A stretch of 64,000 nt of DNA, taken from NCBI RefSeq assembly GCF_020026925.1, contig NZ_JAIQDW010000008.1, positions 62,001 to 126,000 on the forward strand, written 5' to 3'. This DNA is from Flavobacterium hibisci (GTDB taxonomy: Bacteria; Bacteroidota; Bacteroidia; Flavobacteriales; Flavobacteriaceae). Below the pieces are notes generated by a model. It was not told the DNA's origin. It did not search any database and worked only from the letters and a program-made list of their open reading frames with translations. Positions within the stretch are counted from its first letter, which is position 1. Every line of letters starts with the position of its first letter. The translations under genes and the position numbers were made by a program. Below, in pieces: positions 24,938-33,701 of the stretch.

Positions 24938-26137
24938 ATGAATCGATTATCAATCAAATCAGTAGTATTGATTGCTTCTGTCTTTTTTGTTGGAGTGGCT
25001 AGCTGTTTCGCACAAGACATTTTGGTAAATTCACTTAAGCTTAATGCAAGTGAAAAAAGCAAAGAAAACTTTAAATTCACTGAAGTAATTAATTTAGGAA
25101 CTACCTCAGTAAAATTGCAGGGCTCTTCTGGAACCTGCTGGAGTTATTCTACAAATTCTTTTTTAGAGTCTGAAATGATTCGTTTAGGAAAACAGCCAGT
25201 TGAGTTGTCTCAGATTTTTTCAGCAAGAAATGTATATGTTGAAAAAGGTAAAAATTATGTACGCATGCATGGTGCTGTTACCTTAGGTGACGGAGGTTCT
25301 TTGCATGATGTAATTAATATGTATAGAAAATACGGAACTGTTCCGAGAGAAGTGTACACAGGATTAAATTACGGAACAGATAAAAATAAATTTGCTGAAA
25401 TGGCAGCTCTTATTGAAGGAGTATTGACAGCGGTAGTTAAAAATCCAAATGGGGAACTGACTCCAAACTGGCAAAAAGCCTACGCATCTGTAATTGATTC
25501 TTACTTAGGAAAAGTTCCGGATAATTTTGACTATAAAGGAAAAAACTACACGCCACAAAGTTTTGCTAAAGAAGTTGTTGGAATTAATCCTGATGAGTAT
25601 GTTGAAATGTCATCATTTACAACAGCTCCGTATTACCAAAAAACAGTATTGGCCGTACCTGATAACTGGTCATTTGATCAGGTTTATAATGTAAAAGTAA
25701 ATGATATGACAGATGTTATTGATAATGCTTTGAAAAAAGGGTATACAGTAGCATGGGCAACAGATGTGAGTGAGAAAAGTTTTAGCTGGAAAAATGGTGT
25801 TGCGTATGTTTCTACAAAAAAATATGATGACATGACGGCGGAAGAAAAGGCCGACATGTTCAACGGCCCAAAAGCCGAACCTGAAATTACTGCAGAAATG
25901 CGCCAGGCTGCTTTCGATAATTACCAGACTACAGATGATCACGGAATGCATATTATCGGTTTGGCAAAAGATCAGACAGGAAAAGAATATTATATTGTAA
26001 AAAATTCATGGGGAGAAACAAATGATTATAAAGGTTTCTTGTTTGTAACTAAAAATTTTGTAAAATATAAAACAACAGCTTTAATGGTTAACAAAGGAGG
26101 AATTCCATCTGAGATTGCAAAAAAACTTGGAGTTTAA
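24938..26137 (+). CDS. Exported C1 family cysteine peptidase (bleomycin hydrolase-like)
   Basis: A 399-residue papain-fold peptidase of the PepC/bleomycin hydrolase branch. A signal peptide ends near CFAQ (residue 26), unlike classical cytoplasmic PepC. Gln 61 and nucleophile Cys 67 are in QGSSGTCWSYS, catalytic His 338 is in DDHGMHIIG, and Asn in VKNSWGE. LSQIFSARNVYVEKG and GGSLHDVINMYRKYG match the family. The product probably trims peptides in the periplasm or outside. Single gene with a 240-bp upstream AT-rich region where I see no clear promoter. Confidence 0.88.
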   Translation: MNRLSIKSVVLIASVFFVGVASCFAQDILVNSLKLNASEKSKENFKFTEVINLGTTSVKLQGSSGTCWSYSTNSFLESEMIRLGKQPVELSQIFSARNVYVEKGKNYVRMHGAVTLGDGGSLHDVINMYRKYGTVPREVYTGLNYGTDKNKFAEMAALIEGVLTAVVKNPNGELTPNWQKAYASVIDSYLGKVPDNFDYKGKNYTPQSFAKEVVGINPDEYVEMSSFTTAPYYQKTVLAVPDNWSFDQVYNVKVNDMTDVIDNALKKGYTVAWATDVSEKSFSWKNGVAYVSTKKYDDMTAEEKADMFNGPKAEPEITAEMRQAAFDNYQTTDDHGMHIIGLAKDQTGKEYYIVKNSWGETNDYKGFLFVTKNFVKYKTTALMVNKGGIPSEIAKKLGV

Positions 26138-26241
26138 TTTATAAAGGTTTTAATTATCCTGACAATACTTAGACATTGCGTTTTAAGATTTGTCGGGATT
26201 TTTGTTGTTAAATAGCAATATAAATTAGATTAATAAGTTAC

Positions 26242-26271
26242 TTGTTTAAAGCGGTTCTTTCTATATTTTTG
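26242..26271 (+). promoter_or_regulatory. Promoter of the metallophosphoesterase gene
   Basis: TTG at 26242-26244 and TATTTTTG at 26264-26271 are 19 bp apart; the ATG follows 23 bp later. Confidence 0.65.
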
Positions 26272-26294
26272 CAATTAAAGATTAAATAATTAAA

Positions 26295-27020
26295 ATGAGA
26301 ACATTTGTTATAGGTGACATTCATGGTGGTTTACTCGCGCTTGAGCAGGTGATGAAAAGAGCTGAAGTTACAGAGAAAGATACCTTAATATTTCTTGGGG
26401 ATTACGTGGATGGTTGGAGCCAGTCGCCACAGGTAATTGATTATTTGATTGATCTTCAAAGTAAGCAAAATTGTATTTGCATCAGAGGAAATCACGATGA
26501 GCTCTTATTAGAATGGCTTAAAAATGCAAAAAATAATGAACTTTGGTACCAGCATGGTGGCGAGGCTACGGTTTTGGCTTATGAAAAATTAAATAAAGGC
26601 CAAAAACAAAAGCATATAAAATTTTTAGAATCACTAGAAGATTATCATCTTGATGAACAAAATCGTTTATTTGTTCATGCGGGTTTTACAAATTTAAACG
26701 GAGTTGGCTATGAATACTTCCCAACATTATTTTACTGGGACAGAACTTTATGGGAAACAGCTCTTTCTTTGGATCCAAATATGAAAAAAGACGATTTGTA
26801 TTATCCAAAAAGGTTTACACTATACAAAGAAATTTTTATTGGGCATACACCTGTGAGTCGGATTGGTGAAACGGTTCCTATCAATAAGGCTTGTGTTTGG
26901 AATATTGATACAGGAGCAGCTTTTAAAGGGCCTTTGACAATAATGAATGTTGATACAAAAGAGTTTTGGCAGAGCGAGCCTTTAAATAAGCTGTATTCTA
27001 ATGAAAGGGGGAGAAATTAA
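26295..27020 (+). CDS. Metallophosphoesterase, PPP-type serine/threonine phosphatase family
   Basis: A 241-residue cytoplasmic protein with all metal-binding motifs of PPP phosphatases and ApaH-like enzymes: GDIHGG (residues 7-12), GDYVDG (about 35-40), GNHDE (about 64-68), a His in FVHAGF, and a C-terminal IGHTPV. The substrate could be a phosphoprotein, diadenosine tetraphosphate or another phosphoester. It is single, followed by a gene for an outer membrane protein with its own -7 box (TATTTTTG, 27032-27039). Confidence 0.87.
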   Translation: MRTFVIGDIHGGLLALEQVMKRAEVTEKDTLIFLGDYVDGWSQSPQVIDYLIDLQSKQNCICIRGNHDELLLEWLKNAKNNELWYQHGGEATVLAYEKLNKGQKQKHIKFLESLEDYHLDEQNRLFVHAGFTNLNGVGYEYFPTLFYWDRTLWETALSLDPNMKKDDLYYPKRFTLYKEIFIGHTPVSRIGETVPINKACVWNIDTGAAFKGPLTIMNVDTKEFWQSEPLNKLYSNERGRN

Positions 27021-27062
27021 TTGTAAATTTCTATTTTTGCACTCAAAATATATTTTAAAATT

Positions 27063-27587
27063 ATGAAAAAAGTTATCACACTATTATTTTTAGTATTGGT
27101 AGGAGTTGTACAGGCACAACAGGCATTTAAAGGAAAAGGAGATACAAAAATTAATGTTGGAGCCAATTTACAAAATGACGGATCCGGAATCCAGGGTTCT
27201 ATTGATTTTGGTTTGGCAGAAAATTTTTCTTATGGTTTTGTGGCTTCCTATTTGTTAGGAGTAAATGAGTTTTCTGGATTTTATGGAACAACTCAATATG
27301 TAAATGAAAAGCCTGAATTTAAAGATCGATTTGATGCCAAATTCAGAATAAACGCTAATATTGGGAATGTTTTAAATATTGATGAAAAATTAGACATTTA
27401 TCCTGGTTTAAATTTGGGACTGAAAAATTTCGGAGGCCATGTTGGGGGACGATATTTTTTTACTGAAGGATTTGGCGTATTTACTGAATTAGGATTTCCA
27501 ATTGCAAAATACAGTGAGGATAATGATTTATTTGATCATTTAAACAATCAGGTTACTTTTAGCCTTGGTGCTTCATTTAATTTGTAG
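27063..27587 (+). CDS. Outer membrane beta-barrel protein, DUF6646-like
   Basis: A 174-residue exported protein. The signal peptide ends near VQAQ (about residue 19). The mature part alternates polar and hydrophobic residues in likely beta strands (KINVGANLQ, GSIDFGLAENFSYGFVASYLLG, GVFTELGFPIAKY) and ends VTFSLGASFNL, a terminal aromatic/Leu strand typical of small barrels. I associate it with DUF6646, tentatively. Function unknown. It is followed by a very strong terminator. Confidence 0.75.
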   Translation: MKKVITLLFLVLVGVVQAQQAFKGKGDTKINVGANLQNDGSGIQGSIDFGLAENFSYGFVASYLLGVNEFSGFYGTTQYVNEKPEFKDRFDAKFRINANIGNVLNIDEKLDIYPGLNLGLKNFGGHVGGRYFFTEGFGVFTELGFPIAKYSEDNDLFDHLNNQVTFSLGASFNL

Positions 27588-27603
27588 ATACTAAATAAAG
27601 ATA

Positions 27604-27644
27604 AAAGCGGCGGTTTTGAAATTTTCAAAACCGCCGCTTTTTAT
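27604..27644 (+). terminator. Terminator after the outer membrane protein gene
   Basis: A perfect GC-rich stem (AAAGCGGCGGTTTTGAAA with its complement) ends in a T run with an A. The symmetry allows it to act in both directions. Confidence 0.9.
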
Positions 27645-28015
27645 TTGAAAGGAATTTGAATCTTTTTTTAATTAAAATTGTAAAATGAAGAGTTTAAAAA
27701 TGGAAGAGTTTGTATGGTAAAAGTAAGAATATGCTTGCTGTTTAATTACTTTTTTGTGGAATGTGGATTTTAAAGTTTGAGATTAAGTCAGTTTCTGGTT
27801 ACGTTACTGTTTTCAATTACTTGAGCGCTTTTTAACTACAACGTTTTAGTTGTTTAAGTGCTAATTTATTAACATCTATTTTTTATTATATGCAATTTTT
27901 TGTTTAAATAATTTTTATATTAATAAAAAATATTTATTTTAGTGTAATCGATTACATTGTGACTTTTATTATTTAAAAATAAACTATCTAATCTATTTAC
28001 ATTAAACCACATTTT
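27645..28015. other. Gene-free control region of the pectate lyase
   Basis: 371 bp, AT-rich, without a supported coding frame. It contains the palindrome at 27943-27956 and TTAGTT/TTAAGT-rich sequence. No exact TAnnTTTG box with good spacing was found on the plus strand, so the promoter may be weak or activator-dependent. Confidence 0.5.
27943..27956. promoter_or_regulatory. LacI-family operator-like palindrome upstream of pectate lyase
   Basis: TGTAATCGATTACA is a perfect 14-bp palindrome with a central CG and fits the general LacI-family pattern TGnAAnCGnTTnCA, except for one outer position. It lies 60 bp before the pectate lyase ATG. No LacI-type regulator gene is in the window. Confidence 0.55.
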
Positions 28016-30886
28016 ATGAAAAAATTTTTACTTTACGTGGCTTTGATATTTATTTCATCAAATATTAAAGCGCAAACAATTACGAAATCTTCAGGATGGC
28101 TTGAATCAGCATTTGTTGAATGGTCACCTGTAGCGGGAGCCGACAGTTATAATGTATATTACACAGGAGGAGGCGAAACTAATAAAAAAATTGATGAGCA
28201 GCTGATACGTAGTTATGGAACTTATTTTCGTGCTGATGTGCCTGGTATAATAGCAGGAAGCTACACTTTAACTGTAAAACCGGTTACAGCAAATGTTGAA
28301 GGTTCAGGTACAACAACACAAATGTTGACAGTTATTGCTCATGATCGTAATGGTTTTGCTTTTGAGGGAGGACGTGTTCCAGGAGGCTATAAGGCAGACG
28401 GTGCTCCTAAAACAGGAGCGGTTATTCTTTATGTTACACAACATACAAAAAACACCATTACTTACAATATTGTTACAAGTAGTAAAGGTGCTGTTACAAG
28501 TTATACTGGATTGCAAAATATTTTGTATGGTATTAAAAAAGGATATGATACCCGTCCGTTTATTATTCGTTTAATTGGAAATATTACCGATATGACTGTA
28601 ATGGAAGGTGGCGATATCACTATTGAAAATGCAAATAACGCAAATAGTTATCTTACGTTAGAAGGTGTTGGTAACGATGCAGTCGTAAACGGAATGGGAG
28701 TTCGTCTAAAATCTGCATCTAACATTGAGGTTAGTAATCTTGGTTTTATGAACTGTAATAGTACTGCTGGAGATAATATTGGTATGCAGCAGGATAATGA
28801 TCATATTTGGGTACATAATAATGATTTGTTTTATGGAAACGCAGGAAGTGATGCTGATCAGATAAAAGGTGATGGGGCGTTAGACAATAAAAATTCGACT
28901 TATATCACGTTGTCTTATAACCATTTTTGGGATAGTGGTAAAGCAAGTCTTCTGGGATTAAGTGAAAATAAAACAACAGATTTATATATTACCTATCATC
29001 ACAACTGGTTTGACCATTCCGATTCTCGTCATCCTCGTGTTCGTTTTTATTCTGCACATATTTATAACAATTATTATGATGGTAATTCTAAATATGGAGC
29101 TGGGGCTACTTCTGGATCATCTCTATTTGTGGAGGGTAATTATTTTCGTAATTGTAAAAACCCAATGATGACTTCTCTTCAGGGTACAGACATTTGGAGC
29201 AGTTCTAAACAGATAAATGATGCAGGAAATGAAGGAACGTTTTCTGAAGAAGCCGGAGGAACTATTAAGGCGTTTAATAATACATTTGATGCAGATATTG
29301 CAACTAACAGTATGCGTTTTGTAGCTTATGGAGATACCAATCCTTTGTATAATATTGCAGGAAAAATTAGTTCTACATCAGATTTTGATGCTTATTTGGC
29401 TACAACCAGAGATGAGATTGTTCCGGCTACAGTAACTTCAAAATCAGGAGCTAATACATATAATAATTTCGATACTAATGTGGCATTATATGTCAAAAAC
29501 CTGACGATAGATTCTCCTGCTGATGCTAAAGCTAAGGTTATGCAGTATGCGGGTCGTGTTTCCGGAGGAGATCTAAAATGGGTATTTGATAATGCTGTAG
29601 ATGATAAGTCTTATCTTGTAATAACGGCATTAAAACAGGCTCTTACTGATTATGTATCCAAAATGGTAGCTGTACAGGGTGAAACTGTGGCTCCCGGAAA
29701 TCAAACATTAACAGCAACTACAAACAACAATAATCAAACAGTAACCAGTGGTGCTGCAATTAGTAATATTGTATTCAGTTGGGGTGGTGATGCTACAGAT
29801 GCGTCTGTGACAGGATTGCCAAATGGAATCACCGCTACAAAAAATGCTACTGCTAAAACATTAACTCTTTCCGGAATACCTACTGAAACTATGGAATATA
29901 CAGTTACGACTACAGGAAGCGTAGGGACTTCTGCTTCGGATTCCGGAACAATTACAATGTTGCCTCCAAGCAGTCAGGTACTTACTTCTTCAAGTAATAA
30001 AAACCAGACAATAGCTTTAGGTGCAGCTATCGCTCCAATTGTGTTAACCTGGAGTGGTGATGCGGAAGATGCAGAAGTTGGTACCTTACCAGCAGGTCTT
30101 GGATCGGTAAAGGATATATCTGCAAAAACAATTACAATTTCTGGTACTCCAACAGCTACAGGTTCGGTTACTTTTACGGTAACTACTTCGGGTAGTGCAG
30201 GGACTCCTGTAGCAGTATCAGGAACAATTGTTGTTAATACGGTTTCTGTCGGAGATCAAATACATAATTTCACAACGGCAACACCAACGCCTGTGACTAG
30301 TTCGTTTTATACCATTTCAGGAAGCATGAATAGTTCGCCAGTAACAATAAACTATTCTGGTCAAACGTTAACGAAATCTTTAAAGATAGAAACTAGTACA
30401 TCTATAACATTTACAGTTGCTTCTGCTGCTACATTGGTGTTAGTTATGGATCCTTCGCTTGATGCTACAAAAAGAACTTATGTTGTTCCAACAGGCACGG
30501 CTGTCGGAAATACTTATTCTTATACTGCTGTTAATGGAGTTACAACTATATCTCTTCCAGCAGCAGGATCATATACTATATTAAAAAGAGATAGCGGAAA
30601 TTTATACTATATTAAGGTTTCTTACCCAACATTGGGTTTGGAAGATAATATTAAAACATCAAAATTGATACTATATCCAAATCCTGTTTCACAGCAATTG
30701 TTTATTTCTTCTCAAGATCAAAAAGTAAAAGATGTGATGATATACAATTTATCCGGGACAGTAGTGAAAAACATTTCGAATTTAGCTGAAGAAACCGTTG
30801 ATGTTAGTGATTTAGCTACAGGAAATTACTTCATAAGAATAACCACAGATCAAAACTCGGTTACCAAAAAAATAATTAAAAAATAA
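28016..30886 (+). CDS. Secreted pectate lyase (PL1-like) with T9SS sorting domain
   Basis: A 956-residue exported enzyme predicted to cut pectate by beta-elimination. After a signal peptide (end near IKAQ) comes a fibronectin-like domain (about 22-105: [14 protein letters not shown]). The parallel beta-helix spans about 115-560, with [39 protein letters not shown] (the catalytic Arg region) and YNNYYDG, as in PL1 lyases. Two similar beta-sandwich repeats follow (about 560-735: [15 protein letters not shown] and [14 protein letters not shown]) and then a further beta domain. The tail [13 protein letters not shown] to KKIIKK is a type A T9SS signal. Single gene, with a LacI-like site upstream. 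Confidence 0.9.
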   Translation: MKKFLLYVALIFISSNIKAQTITKSSGWLESAFVEWSPVAGADSYNVYYTGGGETNKKIDEQLIRSYGTYFRADVPGIIAGSYTLTVKPVTANVEGSGTTTQMLTVIAHDRNGFAFEGGRVPGGYKADGAPKTGAVILYVTQHTKNTITYNIVTSSKGAVTSYTGLQNILYGIKKGYDTRPFIIRLIGNITDMTVMEGGDITIENANNANSYLTLEGVGNDAVVNGMGVRLKSASNIEVSNLGFMNCNSTAGDNIGMQQDNDHIWVHNNDLFYGNAGSDADQIKGDGALDNKNSTYITLSYNHFWDSGKASLLGLSENKTTDLYITYHHNWFDHSDSRHPRVRFYSAHIYNNYYDGNSKYGAGATSGSSLFVEGNYFRNCKNPMMTSLQGTDIWSSSKQINDAGNEGTFSEEAGGTIKAFNNTFDADIATNSMRFVAYGDTNPLYNIAGKISSTSDFDAYLATTRDEIVPATVTSKSGANTYNNFDTNVALYVKNLTIDSPADAKAKVMQYAGRVSGGDLKWVFDNAVDDKSYLVITALKQALTDYVSKMVAVQGETVAPGNQTLTATTNNNNQTVTSGAAISNIVFSWGGDATDASVTGLPNGITATKNATAKTLTLSGIPTETMEYTVTTTGSVGTSASDSGTITMLPPSSQVLTSSSNKNQTIALGAAIAPIVLTWSGDAEDAEVGTLPAGLGSVKDISAKTITISGTPTATGSVTFTVTTSGSAGTPVAVSGTIVVNTVSVGDQIHNFTTATPTPVTSSFYTISGSMNSSPVTINYSGQTLTKSLKIETSTSITFTVASAATLVLVMDPSLDATKRTYVVPTGTAVGNTYSYTAVNGVTTISLPAAGSYTILKRDSGNLYYIKVSYPTLGLEDNIKTSKLILYPNPVSQQLFISSQDQKVKDVMIYNLSGTVVKNISNLAEETVDVSDLATGNYFIRITTDQNSVTKKIIKK

Positions 30887-30908
30887 AACTTAAACTAATA
30901 ACTTTAAA

Positions 30909-30950
30909 TAATGAAGGGCTTTCAAAATCAGGAAGCCCTTTCATTTAATT
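30909..30950. terminator. Bidirectional terminator between pectate lyase and ALDH genes
   Basis: AATGAAGGGCTTTC and GGAAGCCCTTTCATT pair around a short loop (one slip), with T-rich flank on the right and A/T-rich flank on the left. Confidence 0.75.
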
Positions 30951-30956
30951 TTAAAT

Positions 30957-32510
30957 CTATAAATCAAATTTTATTCCCTGAGCCAACGGAAGACTGGTTG
31001 AATAATTAATGGTATTGGTCTGACGTCTCATGTAAATTTTCCAGGCATCAGAACCAGATTCCCTGCCGCCTCCGGTTTCTTTTTCTCCGCCAAAAGCACC
31101 GCCAATTTCAGCCCCGGAAGTCCCGATGTTTACATTTGCGATTCCACAATCAGAACCGGTTACGGATAAAAATCGTTCTGCTTCACGTAAGTTGTTGGTC
31201 ATAATTGCTGATGATAGTCCTTGTGCAACGCCATTTTGTTGTTCGATAGCATTGTCCACTTCTCCTGAGTATTTCATCAAATATAAAACGGGTGCAAACG
31301 TTTCATGCTGAACTATTTCGAATACATTTTCTGCTTCGGCAATGGCAGGTTTTACATAACAGCCGCTTTCATAGCCCTCACCGGAAAGTACACCGCCTTC
31401 AACTAAAATTTTTCCGCCTTCTGCAACAACTCTATTTAAAGCTTTGGCATACATTTCAACTGCATGAATATCAATTAGAGGTCCTACGTGATTGTTTTCG
31501 TCAAGCGGATTTCCGATGCGTAATTGTTTATAAGCAGCAACCAAAGCTTCTTTTACTTTGTCATAAATACTTTCGTGAATAATTAATCGTCTGGTTGAAG
31601 TACAGCGTTGTCCGGCAGTTCCAACAGCGCCAAAAACAGCTCCAATCACCGTCATTTTTATATCGGCATCCGGAGTAACAATAATCGCATTGTTTCCTCC
31701 TAGTTCCAATAACGATTTGCCTAAACGTCCGGCAACAGCCTGGGCAACTATTTTTCCCATCTTGGTAGAGCCGGTGGCAGAAACTAAAGGAATCCGGGTA
31801 TCGGAAGTCATTAATTCGCCAATAGTAAAATCACCATTTATAAGACACGAAATTCCTTCCGGCAAGTTATTTTCTTTAATAACCTGTGTAATTATATTTT
31901 GACAGGCAATACCGCAAAGAGGTGTTTTTTCAGAAGGCTTCCAAACACAAACATCTCCGCAAATCCATGCTAAAGCCGTATTCCAGGACCAAACCGCTAC
32001 AGGGAAATTAAAGGCCGAAATAATTCCGACAATTCCTAACGGATGGTATTGTTCATACATGCGGTGTCCGGCCCTTTCAGAATGCATGGTTAATCCGTGT
32101 AACTGGCGTGAAAGGCCAACTGCAAAATCACAAATATCGATCATTTCCTGTACTTCTCCGTAGCCTTCCTGTAATGATTTCCCCATTTCATAAGAAACTA
32201 ATTTCCCAAGAGCTTCTTTATTTTGGCGTAATTTTTCTCCAAACTGACGTACAATTTCGCCACGCTGAGGTGCTGGAATTAAGCGAAATGTTTTAAAAGC
32301 TTCTGCTGCAGACTGCATTACTTTTTCATAATCTTCAGCTGTTGTCATTTTTACAGATGCGATTAATTTTCCGTCAACCGGAGAATAGCTATCTAAAATT
32401 TCTCCGGATGAAAAATTATTTAAACCCGTTGATGTTCCTTCATTTATAAATTTGATACCCAGTTTTTCAAGGGCTTCATTGATTCCAAATTGAGATGCTA
32501 TTGTTGTCAT
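30957..32510 (-). CDS. amaB: ALDH7-type aldehyde dehydrogenase (probable alpha-aminoadipic semialdehyde dehydrogenase)
   Basis: A 517-residue NAD(P)-dependent dehydrogenase. Overall sequence (GINEALEKLGI start, GIISAFNFPVAVWSWNTALA, VWKPSEKTPL, the catalytic Glu in LLELGGNNA, the nucleophile Cys in AGQRCTSTRR, and GGAFGGEKETGGGRESGSDAWK near the end) matches the ALDH7A1/antiquitin group. These oxidise alpha-aminoadipic semialdehyde (or its cyclic form piperideine-6-carboxylate) in lysine catabolism. The gene symbol is by resemblance; no other lysine degradation gene lies nearby. Confidence 0.82.
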   Translation of the reverse strand: MTTIASQFGINEALEKLGIKFINEGTSTGLNNFSSGEILDSYSPVDGKLIASVKMTTAEDYEKVMQSAAEAFKTFRLIPAPQRGEIVRQFGEKLRQNKEALGKLVSYEMGKSLQEGYGEVQEMIDICDFAVGLSRQLHGLTMHSERAGHRMYEQYHPLGIVGIISAFNFPVAVWSWNTALAWICGDVCVWKPSEKTPLCGIACQNIITQVIKENNLPEGISCLINGDFTIGELMTSDTRIPLVSATGSTKMGKIVAQAVAGRLGKSLLELGGNNAIIVTPDADIKMTVIGAVFGAVGTAGQRCTSTRRLIIHESIYDKVKEALVAAYKQLRIGNPLDENNHVGPLIDIHAVEMYAKALNRVVAEGGKILVEGGVLSGEGYESGCYVKPAIAEAENVFEIVQHETFAPVLYLMKYSGEVDNAIEQQNGVAQGLSSAIMTNNLREAERFLSVTGSDCGIANVNIGTSGAEIGGAFGGEKETGGGRESGSDAWKIYMRRQTNTINYSTSLPLAQGIKFDL

Positions 32511-32680
32511 TGTAACTTTTTTAATTGAAAATGTTGTATTTTAATGTAAAGATATTGTTTTAAGGTTGAATTTTATTATTGAAGGACAAAGTAAATTTAA
32601 CGTTATTTATAGGATTTTCGAAAATAGAAGCTATTAAATCGCTTCAATTGATGAAATTTGTAACAACAAAAATGTTAGGT

Positions 32681-33640
32681 ATGAAAATTATAAAAATGCT
32701 TTGGGCTTGTTTGGTTTTAATAGCAATGAATTCTTTTTCCCAGAAAGTTCAGAAAGCAGCTTTTCAGGTTGTTCCTTTGGGAGTTAAGGGTGGAATAGAT
32801 GAAAAAAACCTTTCTGCCTATTTAATAACACCTTCTAACACTAAAGATTACATATGTCTGGATGCCGGAACCATCAATTCAGGAATCGAAAAGGCTATTG
32901 AAAATAAGGTATTCAGGGCTTCAGCAAGCGAAGTTTTGAGGAAATATATCAAAGGATATTTGATTTCACACTCTCATTTGGATCATGTTTCGGGTTTAAT
33001 AATTAATTCTCCGGCAGATTCCTCAAAAACAGTTTATGCCACGAATGGATGTATGGAGATGATGGAAAACCATTATTTTAATGACAAAACCTGGGCAAAT
33101 TTTGGAGATCAAGGAGTAGGTCTTCCATTGAAAAAATATCATTTTCAGACTTTGAATTTTAATGAAGAAACGCCGATTACAAATACTCAAATGACAGTAA
33201 AAGCTTTTTCATTAAGTCATGTGAATCCATATGAAAGTACTGCTTTTTTGATAAAAAATGGAAACGACTATGCTTTGTACCTTGGTGATACTGGTCCGGA
33301 TGCAGTAGAGAAAAGCAATAATTTACAGGAGTTATGGACAGCAATTGCCCCATTAATCAGGAGTAAACAATTAAAAGGCATTTTTATAGAAGTTTCTTTC
33401 CCAAACGAGCAGCCGGATCAGTTTTTATTTGGGCATCTGACACCAAAATATTTGATGCAAGAACTTCATGAATTAGAGAAACTGGCGGGTAAAGATTCTT
33501 TAAACGGATTTAAAATAGTGATTACGCATTTGAAGCCGCCTGCAAAAAATATTGTAAAAATTAAAGAACAATTAAAGACTGAGAATGATTTAGGATTGAA
33601 ATTTATCTTTCCGGAACAGGGGAAAAGTTTTGAATTATAA
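32681..33640 (+). CDS. Exported class II 3',5'-cyclic nucleotide phosphodiesterase-like protein
   Basis: Best start is the ATG at 32681 (MKIIKMLWACLVLIAMNSFSQ), which gives a signal peptide and 319 residues; frames further upstream begin with TTG or lack a signal. The metallo-beta-lactamase fold carries HSHLDHVSGL (about residue 110), a later His in FSLSHVNPYES, Asp in YLGDTGPD and His in VITHLKPP. The N-terminal QVVPLGVKGGIDEKNLSAYLI and these segments resemble class II cAMP phosphodiesterases (yeast PDE1, Vibrio CpdP). It would hydrolyse cyclic nucleotides outside the cytoplasm. Convergent with the ELWxxDGT gene. Confidence 0.8.
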   Translation: MKIIKMLWACLVLIAMNSFSQKVQKAAFQVVPLGVKGGIDEKNLSAYLITPSNTKDYICLDAGTINSGIEKAIENKVFRASASEVLRKYIKGYLISHSHLDHVSGLIINSPADSSKTVYATNGCMEMMENHYFNDKTWANFGDQGVGLPLKKYHFQTLNFNEETPITNTQMTVKAFSLSHVNPYESTAFLIKNGNDYALYLGDTGPDAVEKSNNLQELWTAIAPLIRSKQLKGIFIEVSFPNEQPDQFLFGHLTPKYLMQELHELEKLAGKDSLNGFKIVITHLKPPAKNIVKIKEQLKTENDLGLKFIFPEQGKSFEL

Positions 33641-33653
33641 TTTATAGAAGTAA

Positions 33654-33690
33654 AAAAGCCGACAAGTTTAAAATTGTCGGCTTGTAATGG
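33654..33690. terminator. Bidirectional terminator between phosphodiesterase and ELWxxDGT genes
   Basis: AAGCCGACAA (33656-33665) and TTGTCGGCTT (33674-33683) pair perfectly. The minus orientation has the better T run. Confidence 0.7.
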
Positions 33691-33701
33691 AAATAAATGT
33701 G

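Noticed and set aside
32579-32680. N-terminal extension of the class II phosphodiesterase from a TTG
   Set aside because: Starting at the ATG at 32681 gives a proper signal peptide; the upstream part would bury it.
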